From assembly GCA_025929595.1 (NCBI GenBank), contig JAICQA010000068.1:1-10061 (forward strand): 10,061 bases of DNA, read 5' to 3'. Both the position numbers and the translations under genes were made by a program. The notes under the pieces are model-generated. The model was given only the letters and a program-made list of their open reading frames with translations. It did no database searches and was not told the DNA's origin. This DNA comes from Xanthobacteraceae bacterium (GTDB taxonomy: Bacteria; Pseudomonadota; Alphaproteobacteria; Rhizobiales; Xanthobacteraceae). Of this stretch, positions 1-6,379 are shown piece by piece; the stretch's first letter is position 1, and every line of letters begins with the position of its first letter.

Positions 1-741
1 GTTGTGCCGCCGGCAGAGGTCGGCCACTACAGCGAAAGCCTCGTTTATCTGCCGGGCTGCTATCAGGTCAGCGACCGCAAGCGGCCCGTCGCGTTGAACG
101 CGCCGGCTCGTGCGGACCATGGCTTGCCTGCGAGCGGTTTCGTGTTCTGCTGTTTCGTGAACGCCGCGCGCATTTCGCCTAACGTCTTTGATATCTGGAT
201 GCGTCTACTCCGGGCAGTGCCGGGGAGTGTCCTGTGGTTGCTCGAACAGTCGCCCGAAGCGTCGCAGAACCTTCGCCGTGAAGCCGCGGCAAGAGAAGTC
301 GACGATGACCGGCTGATCTTTGCCCCGAAACTGCCGCTCGCCGAGCATCTCGCCCGGCTGCCGCTGGCGGATCTCGCGCTCGATACGTTTCCGTACAACG
401 GCCACACGAACACAAACGATCTGCTGTGGATGGGCGTGCCCATCGTCACGACGGCCGGCCGCAGTTTCGCGGCCCGTGCTGCTGGCAGTATTTTGACCGC
501 ACATGGATTTGCGGAGCTGGCGACGGCATCGCTCGCGGAATATGAAGTGCTTGCCTCGGCGCTGGCGCGCGATCCGATCCGGCTCGCGGCGATGCGCGAG
601 AGGATGCGGCTCGGCCGCGAGCGTTCGTCGTTGTTCGACACGCCACGCTATTGCGCGCAACTCGAAGCGGCTTATCGGATCATGTACGAGCGATGGCGCG
701 CGGGTGAGGCGCCGGCGCCGATTCATGTCGAGCCGGTTTGA
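1..741 (+). CDS. SPINDLY/OGT-like O-linked glycosyltransferase, C-terminal part (GT41 fold, 5' end missing)
   Basis: The reading frame is open from the first base and ends at TGA 739-741, so only the last ~246 residues of a longer protein are visible. They match the C-terminal catalytic region of the GT41 / O-GlcNAc-transferase (SPINDLY) family, which normally follows TPR repeats. Recognisable blocks, numbered from the GTG at base 4, are VYLPGCYQV (14-22), FVFCCFVNAARISP (46-59), FDIWMRLLRAVPGSVLWLL (62-80) and DTFPYNGHTNTNDLLWMGVP (127-146), followed by a helical tail ending AAYRIMYERW. Family members transfer a sugar from a nucleotide sugar to Ser/Thr of proteins, but the substrate cannot be read here. 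Two donor-site positions are unusual: Arg56 stands where a Lys is expected, and HTN where HTT is usual. The gene converges on the lytic transglycosylase across a 53-base gap that holds no clear terminator. Family is confident; activity is uncertain. Confidence 0.85.
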   Translation, partial: VVPPAEVGHYSESLVYLPGCYQVSDRKRPVALNAPARADHGLPASGFVFCCFVNAARISPNVFDIWMRLLRAVPGSVLWLLEQSPEASQNLRREAAAREVDDDRLIFAPKLPLAEHLARLPLADLALDTFPYNGHTNTNDLLWMGVPIVTTAGRSFAARAAGSILTAHGFAELATASLAEYEVLASALARDPIRLAAMRERMRLGRERSSLFDTPRYCAQLEAAYRIMYERWRAGEAPAPIHVEPV

Positions 742-794
742 GCTGTGAAGGTTTTCCGTCATCCGGGACGACGGTGAATTGAATGGCGCGTAGA

Positions 795-2789
795 TCAGCC
801 GCGTCCGGTCGAAAGATCTGCCTCGATCCGGAAGCCCGGCTTGTCGCCAAACAGCACGCGGTAGACCTGCATATTCTCCATCACACGCTGGATGTAATAG
901 CGCGTCTCGGAGAAGGGAACGCGCTCGACCCAGTCGATCGCGTCGACCTTCGAACTACGCGGATCGCCGTATTTTTCCATCCACTCGCGCGCGCGTCCGG
1001 GACCGGCGTTGTAGCCGACGAAAGCGAGGATGTAAGAGCCGTTGAACTGCTGGAGCAGGTGGCCGAGCTCATTGGCGCCAAGGCGCGCGTTGTAGACGGG
1101 ATCGCCGCGCAGTTTTTCGAGGCTGTAGGAAATGCCGAGGCGCCGCGCGATGCCCTTGGCGGTGGAAGGGATCACCTGCATCAGGCCGTTGGCGTTGGCG
1201 TGCGAGCGCGCCGACTGTACGAACTGACTCTCCTGCCGCGCGATCGCATAAATCAGCGCACGGTCGGCCTGTGGCTCGTCCTTCGGCAGATCGGGAATGC
1301 CGAAAACCGGGAAGGCGATGGTGTCGATGAGGATGCCGCGGTCGTACGCGGCCTTGCCGATCAGCACCATGCCGCGCGGATCGCGCTGCTCATAGGCGAC
1401 GGCGGCAAGCAACAGGATGGAGGTCTGGTCGGCGGCGCGTTCGGTCAGGTCGTCGTAGAAAGCGATGCTGTGATGGCGGTTGTCCGTCGCATAGAGCAGC
1501 TTGAGCGCGCGGATATAGTCGCGTTTGCCGAATTGCGCGCGCTCGGCGGCCGTCGGTTCGAGCGGACGCGCCAGCGGCAGGTCCTTCAGTCCGAGACGCG
1601 CGCGCGCGATCTGCCCGTAATAGGCCGTCGTGAAGCGCGCGGCCTTCTCGTAGGCGGCGCGGGCGGCGGCATCCTGATTGGAGGCTTCGGCGGCGCGGCC
1701 CTGCCAGTAATAGGCGCGCGCGAGCGTAACCGGATGATCGGATTCCTTTTCAAGCTGCGCGAAGTGTTTCGCAGCCGTGGCCGGGTCTTTCAGATAGCGC
1801 AACGCGACCCAGCCGGCGGTGAATTGCTGGTCGGCGCGATAGTTTTCGCTTGCGGGCCGGCCGACATGCGTCGCGACGCGATAGGCGAGCTTGGGGTCGC
1901 CGCGGTCGAGCAGGCCGCGCACCACGAGACGGGCTTCGCGCCACCACTTGGTGGTGTCGACGAGCACTTTCGGATCGCGCGGAGCGGTGAACAGGATTTC
2001 GGCGGCGTCCCTGGGGTCGTCGTTACGCCAGCGATATTGCATCCGGGCATAAATCAGTCCCGAGTCGTCGCGCAGTGCGGTGGGCACGGCGTTGATGAGG
2101 GCGTTCGCATCCTTCGCGCGGCGGTCGGTTGCGACGCGCGCGCGCTCGAGCGCGACCACATCGGGGCCGGCACGCTCCGCGGAGCGCATGGCGGCGGCGC
2201 GGTTCTCGGCGAAGAAGAACATGTCGGCGCGCGCCTTGTGGTCGTCGCGCCCGATCATGTTGGGGAAGGTGGAGAGCGCTTCGTTTTCGACAGACGCCGA
2301 AAAGTCATCCTCGCGCCAGGCGCTTTTGACGAGCGGCAGGGCGCCGATCTTGTCGCCGGAGGCGAGGAGGGCGCGCGCGAGCGCGAGCTTGCCTTCGCCC
2401 GAGATCGGACGCTCCTTGGCGAAGAAGGTGCGCACGGTGCGGGCGTCACGCTTCTCCTCGAACAGAAGAGACTCGGTGCGGCGGCGAAGGAGGCCGGTGG
2501 CGGACGGCCAGTCGGCATTGTTGCGCAGGAACGCGCTCGCGCGGTCGAAGCCGACGGCCCGCCAGTCGGTGCGGAGCGTGAGCCAGGTGATCAGGTCGCG
2601 GGCGGCCGTGTCCTTGAATTCGGCGGCGGTCGCCAGTGCCTCGGCACCCTTGCCGCGCTCGACGAGATCGATGGCGAGCTTGAGCGAGCCGATTTCAGCC
2701 GGGGACTGGGCGTGCGCGCGCACGAATGCCGCCGCGAGGAGGGCGGCGGCAATGACGGCGACGGTCGCGAGCCTCGGCAGCAATCGCAT
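795..2789 (-). CDS. Soluble lytic murein transglycosylase (Slt70-like)
   Basis: A 664-residue periplasmic enzyme predicted to cleave the MurNAc-GlcNAc bond of peptidoglycan and form 1,6-anhydro-MurNAc ends. I start it at ATG 2789 rather than further upstream because the protein then begins with a signal peptide (MRLLPRL, a hydrophobic stretch to about residue 23, cleavage motif AHA 25-27 before Gln28). A GGGGA lies just upstream; the extra residues of a longer start read as promoter sequence. Residues ~30-490 are an Ala-rich all-helical region like the U and L superhelix of E. coli Slt70 (about 645 aa including its signal). Residues ~505-640 form the SLT domain: catalytic Glu520 in ARQES, GLMQVIPSTA (535-544) and GYNAGPGR (592-599). 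It is transcribed away from dapA, from a shared 142-base intergenic region. Family is certain; the exact Slt/MltE-type name is not. Confidence 0.95.
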   Translation of the reverse strand: MRLLPRLATVAVIAAALLAAAFVRAHAQSPAEIGSLKLAIDLVERGKGAEALATAAEFKDTAARDLITWLTLRTDWRAVGFDRASAFLRNNADWPSATGLLRRRTESLLFEEKRDARTVRTFFAKERPISGEGKLALARALLASGDKIGALPLVKSAWREDDFSASVENEALSTFPNMIGRDDHKARADMFFFAENRAAAMRSAERAGPDVVALERARVATDRRAKDANALINAVPTALRDDSGLIYARMQYRWRNDDPRDAAEILFTAPRDPKVLVDTTKWWREARLVVRGLLDRGDPKLAYRVATHVGRPASENYRADQQFTAGWVALRYLKDPATAAKHFAQLEKESDHPVTLARAYYWQGRAAEASNQDAAARAAYEKAARFTTAYYGQIARARLGLKDLPLARPLEPTAAERAQFGKRDYIRALKLLYATDNRHHSIAFYDDLTERAADQTSILLLAAVAYEQRDPRGMVLIGKAAYDRGILIDTIAFPVFGIPDLPKDEPQADRALIYAIARQESQFVQSARSHANANGLMQVIPSTAKGIARRLGISYSLEKLRGDPVYNARLGANELGHLLQQFNGSYILAFVGYNAGPGRAREWMEKYGDPRSSKVDAIDWVERVPFSETRYYIQRVMENMQVYRVLFGDKPGFRIEADLSTGRG

Positions 2790-2840
2790 TGGCGTCCCCA
2801 GATTACGGTCAAAGGGGGCAATAACAGGCCGGGGCGTGAA

Positions 2841-2869
2841 AATATTGTGAATTCTCGCCTTTTTGTGAA
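2841..2869 (-). promoter_or_regulatory. Candidate promoter of the lytic transglycosylase gene
   Basis: Read on the minus strand, TTCACA (2864-2869, five of six matches to TTGACA) is followed after 17 bases by AATATT (2841-2846, four of six matches to TATAAT). It lies in the only AT-rich patch of the divergent region and would give a leader of about 45 bases before ATG 2789. This is a pattern match only. Confidence 0.4.
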
Positions 2870-2918
2870 AAGACTTTCGCGTCTGGAGCTTCCGCGCTAT
2901 CCACGACGCACACTGATC

Positions 2919-2924
2919 GAGGAG
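2919..2924 (+). promoter_or_regulatory. Ribosome binding site of dapA
   Basis: GAGGAG sits seven bases upstream of the dapA ATG at 2932 and fixes this start. I found no convincing sigma-70 promoter for dapA in 2790-2931. A weak TTTCGC (2875-2880) and TATCCA (2898-2903) pair has the right 17-base spacing but few consensus matches. Confidence 0.7.
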
Positions 2925-2931
2925 TGCGCCG

Positions 2932-3807
2932 ATGTTCCGGGGTTCCTTCACGGCGCTGGTCACGCCCTTCAAGAATGGAGGGCTCGACGAGGCCGCCTTC
3001 CGCAACCTGGTTGAATGGCAGATCGCAGAAGGCACCGAGGGGCTCGTGCCTGTCGGCACGACGGGCGAGAGCCCGACGCTTTCGCATCAGGAGCATCATC
3101 AGGTTGTCGAGTGGTGCGTCGATCAGGCGAAGGGCCGGGTTCCCGTGATCGCGGGGGCGGGTTCCAATTCCACGACGGAGGCGATCGATCTCGCGAAGCA
3201 CGCCGAGAAGGCGGGCGCGAACGCGGTGCTCGTAGTCACTCCTTATTACAACAAGCCGACGCAGGAAGGCATGTATGTTCACTTCAAGGCGGTGAACGAT
3301 GCGATCGGGATTCCGATCATCATCTACAACATCCCGCCGCGCTCGGTGGTCGACATGTCGGTCGATACGATGAAGCGGCTGTATGAGCTCAAGAACATCG
3401 CCGGCGTGAAGGATGCGACTGCCAATCTGGCGCGCGTGTCGCAGCAACGCGCCGCCATGGGACCGGATTTCATTCAGCTCTCGGGCGAGGACATGACGGC
3501 GCTCGCCTATAACGCCGCGGGCGGACACGGCTGCATTTCGGTGACGTCGAATGTCGCGCCCGCGCTCTGCGCGCAATTGCAGAACGCGACGGCGGCTGGC
3601 GACTACGCGAAGGCGCTCACCATCCAAGACAGGCTGATCCCGCTGCACGACGCGATCTTCTTCGAGCCCGGCGTGGGCGGTGCGAAGTGCGGCCTGACGC
3701 TGCTCGGCCGTTGCAGCGAGCAGGTTCGCTCGCCGCTCCTGCCGGTGACCGAGAAGACCCGCGAGGCCATCAAGAAGGCGATGGTGCACGCCGGGCTTCT
3801 CAACTGA
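2932..3807 (+). CDS. dapA: 4-hydroxy-tetrahydrodipicolinate synthase
   Basis: A 291-residue cytoplasmic enzyme, the normal family length. It condenses pyruvate with aspartate-4-semialdehyde, the first committed step of the diaminopimelate/lysine pathway. The (beta/alpha)8 class I aldolase landmarks are all present: GTTGESPTLS (42-51) with Thr43-Thr44 of the active-site triad, YYNKPTQEGMY (105-115), IIYNIPPRS (130-138) with the active-site Tyr132 and Arg137, and the Schiff-base Lys160 in GVKDATANL. The start at ATG 2932 is set by GAGGAG at 2919-2924 and by the typical MFRGSFTALVTPF opening. It leads a close plus-strand run with smpB 10 bases downstream, then the VOC and peroxiredoxin genes. 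The divergent neighbour, a lytic transglycosylase, acts on the peptidoglycan that uses this pathway's product. The N-acetylneuraminate lyase relatives share the fold, but the dapA-smpB context and motifs favour DapA. Confidence 0.97.
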   Translation: MFRGSFTALVTPFKNGGLDEAAFRNLVEWQIAEGTEGLVPVGTTGESPTLSHQEHHQVVEWCVDQAKGRVPVIAGAGSNSTTEAIDLAKHAEKAGANAVLVVTPYYNKPTQEGMYVHFKAVNDAIGIPIIIYNIPPRSVVDMSVDTMKRLYELKNIAGVKDATANLARVSQQRAAMGPDFIQLSGEDMTALAYNAAGGHGCISVTSNVAPALCAQLQNATAAGDYAKALTIQDRLIPLHDAIFFEPGVGGAKCGLTLLGRCSEQVRSPLLPVTEKTREAIKKAMVHAGLLN

Positions 3808-3817
3808 TCGAGCGCGC

Positions 3818-4294
3818 ATGGCAGCGAAGGCCGAGCCCCGGTACAAAATAGCCGCTCAGAATCGCAAGGCCCGCTTCAACTACGAGATCGGCGAAGTTTT
3901 CGAGGCCGGCATCGCGCTCACGGGCAGCGAGGTGAAATCGCTGCGCACCGGCAAGGCGACGATCGCGGAGTCCTATGCCGACGCGCATGACGGCGAGATC
4001 TGGCTCATCAACGCCAATATCCCCGAATACAAGCAGGCCGGTCCTTATTACAATCACGAGCCGAAGCGGCAGCGGAAGCTGTTGCTGCATAAGCGGCAGA
4101 TCAACAAGCTGCTCGGCGCGGTGGAACGCGAGGGCATGACGCTCATTCCGCTCAAGCTCTATTTCAACGAACGGGGCCGCGCGAAGCTCGAGATCGCGCT
4201 CGCGCGCGGCAAGAAGCTGCACGACAAGCGCGAGACGGCGAAGAAGCGCGACTGGCAGCGGCAGAAATCGCGGCTGATGCGGCAGAAGGGGTGA
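3818..4294 (+). CDS. smpB: SsrA (tmRNA)-binding protein SmpB
   Basis: A 158-residue protein, close to the E. coli length of 160. SmpB binds tmRNA and carries it into ribosomes stalled on broken mRNAs, so that the nascent chain is tagged and the ribosome released. Visible hallmarks are IAAQNRKARFNYEI (11-24), the beta-barrel segment GIALTGSEVKSLRTGKA (31-47), NANIPEY (65-71), the basic HEPKRQRKLLLHKRQI (80-95) and PLKLYFNERGRAKLEIALARGKK (111-133). The Lys/Arg-rich C-terminal tail from HDKRE (135-139) onward enters the decoding region. Start ATG 3818 lies 10 bases after the dapA stop and has only a weak upstream GAG, so translation is probably coupled to dapA. The tmRNA gene itself is not in this window. 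The stop TGA overlaps an alternative GTG start of the next gene. Confidence 0.97.
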   Translation: MAAKAEPRYKIAAQNRKARFNYEIGEVFEAGIALTGSEVKSLRTGKATIAESYADAHDGEIWLINANIPEYKQAGPYYNHEPKRQRKLLLHKRQINKLLGAVEREGMTLIPLKLYFNERGRAKLEIALARGKKLHDKRETAKKRDWQRQKSRLMRQKG

Positions 4295-4296
4295 GC

Positions 4297-4689
4297 ATGA
4301 CGCTTCCCGTGAAGCTCGACCATTGCGTGGTGCATGTGTCGGACTGGGAGCGCTCGAACGCCTTCTATCGAGACGTCATGGGCGCCGAACTTGTAGAGCG
4401 GGGAAAGGGTTGGGCTTATCGCTTCGGCACGGAGCAGCTCAATCTGCACGGACCCGGAGTGAAAGCAGAGCCAGTTGCGCGCCTTGCGGTGCAGCCGGGC
4501 AACAGCGACCTCTGCTTCGAATGGCGTGGGCCGATCGAGGATGCAATAGCGCATCTCGGGAAACATCAAGTGGCGATCGAGTTGGGACCGGTGACGCGCA
4601 ACGGCGCGAAGGGGCGCGGTACGAGCGTCTATTTCCGCGATCCCGACGGCTCGTTGCTCGAATTCATCAGCTACGCAGGAGCAGCGTGA
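4297..4689 (+). CDS. VOC superfamily (glyoxalase/bleomycin-resistance fold) protein
   Basis: A 130-residue single-copy VOC protein made of two beta-alpha-beta-beta-beta modules. The N-terminal module begins LDHCVVHVSDWERSNAFYRD (7-26); the C-terminal one ends SVYFRDPDGSLLEF (110-123). Likely metal ligands are His9, His51 (LNLHG) and Glu122, the spacing usual for the superfamily, but the substrate cannot be told. It resembles small proteins often named 'VOC family virulence protein'; that name is not evidence of function. I choose ATG 4297 over GTG 4291 because AAGGGG (4286-4291) sits five bases before it; the GTG start would overlap the smpB stop and lack spacing for this site. The stop overlaps the peroxiredoxin start, which suggests translational coupling. 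Confidence 0.9.
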   Translation: MTLPVKLDHCVVHVSDWERSNAFYRDVMGAELVERGKGWAYRFGTEQLNLHGPGVKAEPVARLAVQPGNSDLCFEWRGPIEDAIAHLGKHQVAIELGPVTRNGAKGRGTSVYFRDPDGSLLEFISYAGAA

Positions 4690-5264
4690 TGGCCGAGACG
4701 TTTCATAATCCTCTCGTGCTGCCGGAAGGTTTGCCCGTACCGGTGGACGATGGCGGTGCGCGGCATCTGCCGGGCATGACGATGCCGGCCGTGGAACTCC
4801 AGTCCACGAGCGGCGGGACGGTCAACCTCGCCGGCCTGAACGGCAGGACCGTCGTCTATATTTATCCGCGTACCGGCGTGCCGGGACAGGCGCTGCCCGA
4901 CGGCTGGGACGCGATACCGGGCGCGCGCGGCTGCACGCCGCAGACCTGCTCTTTCCGGGATCATTTCAACGAGCTGAAGGCCGCCGGTGCGCAGCACCTG
5001 TTCGGATTGTCAGTGCAGACCACCGCCTATCAGCGGGAAGTCGTGGAGCGGCTGCATCTGCCGTTCGCAATCCTGTCCGACGCCAACTACCGGCTCACGG
5101 ACGCACTAACACTCCCGAGCTTCGAGACGAGCGGCATGCGGCTATTGCGCCGCCTGACTTTGGTAATCGACGACGGCGTTATCGCGCACGTCTTTTATCC
5201 CGTGTTCCCGCCGGACAAGAGCGCGGAAACGACCCTGGCCTGGCTGCAAGAGAATCCGGCCTAG
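4689..5264 (+). CDS. Peroxiredoxin (AhpC/TSA, thioredoxin fold)
   Basis: A 191-residue thiol peroxidase candidate. The thioredoxin-fold start is TVVYIYPRTGVPG (54-66), followed by a segment rich in Gly and Pro (67-80) and then GCTPQTCSFRDHF (81-93). Cys82 is the likely peroxidatic residue and Cys87 the likely resolving one, as in PrxQ/BCP-type enzymes, whose motif is GCTxExCxFRD. The rest runs through FGLSVQTTAYQ, LPFAILSDANYRLTDAL and LTLVIDDGVIAHVFYPVFPP, all usual for the fold. It has no signal peptide and should be cytoplasmic, reducing hydrogen peroxide or organic peroxides with electrons from thioredoxin or a similar donor. Start ATG 4689 shares its A with the TGA of the VOC gene and has AGGAG at 4677-4681, seven bases away. 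The longer open frame upstream is out of frame with the VOC and smpB genes. It ends the dapA run. Confidence 0.92.
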   Translation: MAETFHNPLVLPEGLPVPVDDGGARHLPGMTMPAVELQSTSGGTVNLAGLNGRTVVYIYPRTGVPGQALPDGWDAIPGARGCTPQTCSFRDHFNELKAAGAQHLFGLSVQTTAYQREVVERLHLPFAILSDANYRLTDALTLPSFETSGMRLLRRLTLVIDDGVIAHVFYPVFPPDKSAETTLAWLQENPA

Positions 5265-5671
5265 CTCACGTTCTGTTCGAGTTCGGCAGGGCGATATCCA
5301 ACGGCGTCAAGGCCGGCCTCCAGGTACTCCGCCAGCATCGGCGTGCGTAAAAGATAGCGCTCCGGACTCACATCGGAATTGTCGCGCGCTCGCCGCAGTA
5401 CCTCCTGCCATTGGCTGGCCTCGTACGTGCCGCGGCCGATCCAGGTCAAGGCCACGAGATTGGCCAACTCGTCCTCATTGAGGGCGTGGAGGAAGCCGGC
5501 GAGCTCGCGCAAGGTCGGGTTGAAGTGGCGGTCTTCGAGAATACCGCTGTGTTCCTCGGCGGCAGTCTCCTCGTCGGCGTTAAACGGCTGGACCTTTGCC
5601 TCAAACTCGCGGGCCCGGACGATGATCCAGGCGACTTTTTCCGGGGAGATATCGAGATCGATGTCCGGCAT
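5261..5671 (-). CDS. DUF3775 family protein
   Basis: A 136-residue acidic protein that I recognise as the DUF3775 family, small proteins of unknown function common in alphaproteobacteria. The conserved core is NPTLRELAGFLHALNEDELA (51-70) and NLVALTWIGRGTYE (71-84), followed by YLLRTPMLAEYLEAGLDA (106-123). No signal peptide or membrane segment is visible, and the sequence looks mostly helical. ATG 5671 is preceded by a perfect AGGAGG (plus-strand CCTCCT 5677-5682) five bases away, one of the strongest ribosome binding sites in the window. It follows the uracil-DNA glycosylase by 54 bases on the same strand with no terminator between, so it probably shares its transcript. Its TAG (5261-5263) overlaps the TAG of the opposing peroxiredoxin (5262-5264). 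I cannot assign a function. Confidence 0.88.
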   Translation of the reverse strand: MPDIDLDISPEKVAWIIVRAREFEAKVQPFNADEETAAEEHSGILEDRHFNPTLRELAGFLHALNEDELANLVALTWIGRGTYEASQWQEVLRRARDNSDVSPERYLLRTPMLAEYLEAGLDAVGYRPAELEQNVS

Positions 5672-5725
5672 GGGCGCCTCCTATCCTCAAGGACAACGGC
5701 GCGGGCGCAGGAAGGTTGCAATCCG

Positions 5726-6379
5726 CTACGAAAGGTGCGTCCGGACCTGGCGGAAGACGGCGCGAAACATCGCAGGCGTCAGCACACCCGTGTTCGTATT
5801 GTAGCGGGAGCAGTGATAGGAATCGAAAAAAGTCAGGCTGTCGTTGAGCGAATGCTTTGCGCCATGGGCGAAAGCAAATTTTGATCGCTTGGCGCCGAGT
5901 GCGATCAGCACCGAGTCATGCGCGATGCGGCCGAGCGCGACGATCGCCGAGAGCTTTGGCATCTCTTCGAAAGCCGCGGCAAGGAATTGATTGCAGGTGC
6001 GTATCTCGGCCGGCAAGGGTTTGTTCTCCGGCGGCACGCAGCGAACGGCGTTGATGATACGGGCGTCGATCAACTCAAGACTGTCATCGATGCGTGCCTC
6101 GAAACGGCCTTTGGCAAAGGCGAATTCGATCAGCGTCTGGTAAAGAAGATCGCCCGCGTAATCGCCGGTGAACGGTCGTCCCGTGCGGTTGGCTCCTTTC
6201 AGCCCGGGCGCGAGGCCGACAATCAGGAGCCGCGCTGAGGCCGGACCGAAATTCGGCACCGGCGCGTTGAACCAATCCGGCTCGCGCTTACGATTGTCTT
6301 TTCGGAACGCTGCAAGTCGCGGGCAGAGCGGGCAGTCGCGGTCTGGCTCGTGGCGGCTTGCAGTTGCGGCGCGGCTCAC
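5726..6379 (-). CDS. Uracil-DNA glycosylase, family 5 (UdgB type)
   Basis: A 217-residue base-excision repair enzyme expected to remove uracil, and in this family often hypoxanthine or xanthine, from DNA. Four cysteines placed as for the [4Fe-4S] cluster of families 4 and 5 are visible: Cys16 and Cys19 (CPLC), Cys114 and Cys129. Motif 1 is VGLAPGLKGANRTGRPFTGD (54-73). GLAPG lacks the polar catalytic residue of families 1 and 4, which marks family 5; Asp73 lies in the loop implicated in catalysis in Thermus UdgB. Motif 2 is HCSRYNTNTG (189-198) with His189, where many relatives read HPSxxN. The start is GTG 6379, overlapping the NYN stop by four bases (GTGA). Its own ribosome binding site is weak, so translation is probably coupled. 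It lies between the NYN and DUF3775 genes on one strand. Confidence 0.93.
   Translation of the reverse strand: MSRAATASRHEPDRDCPLCPRLAAFRKDNRKREPDWFNAPVPNFGPASARLLIVGLAPGLKGANRTGRPFTGDYAGDLLYQTLIEFAFAKGRFEARIDDSLELIDARIINAVRCVPPENKPLPAEIRTCNQFLAAAFEEMPKLSAIVALGRIAHDSVLIALGAKRSKFAFAHGAKHSLNDSLTFFDSYHCSRYNTNTGVLTPAMFRAVFRQVRTHLS

Noticed and set aside
755..774. Possible terminator between the OGT-like gene and the lytic transglycosylase gene
   Set aside because: CCGTC (756-760) can pair with GACGG (770-774), but the stem is short, the loop is nine bases, and no T-run follows on either strand.
783..3014. A 743-codon open plus-strand frame opposite the lytic transglycosylase gene
   Set aside because: It is antisense to a protein with a signal peptide and full SLT motifs. 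Its sequence is low-complexity (runs of Gly, Arg, Ala, Val) and it runs through the divergent promoter into dapA. Long antisense frames are expected in GC-rich genes.
2809..3846. A 345-codon minus-strand frame opposite dapA
   Set aside because: It is Arg/His-rich, has no recognisable motif, and is fully antisense to a DapA with all catalytic residues.
4323..4688. In-frame upstream extension of the peroxiredoxin by 122 codons
   Set aside because: It overlaps nearly the whole VOC gene in another frame, is Arg/Ser-rich, and the ATG at 4689 has a good ribosome binding site and a proper protein start.
5411..6238. Plus-strand frames opposite DUF3775 and the uracil-DNA glycosylase
   Set aside because: They are antisense to genes with clear family motifs, and their translations show no domain.
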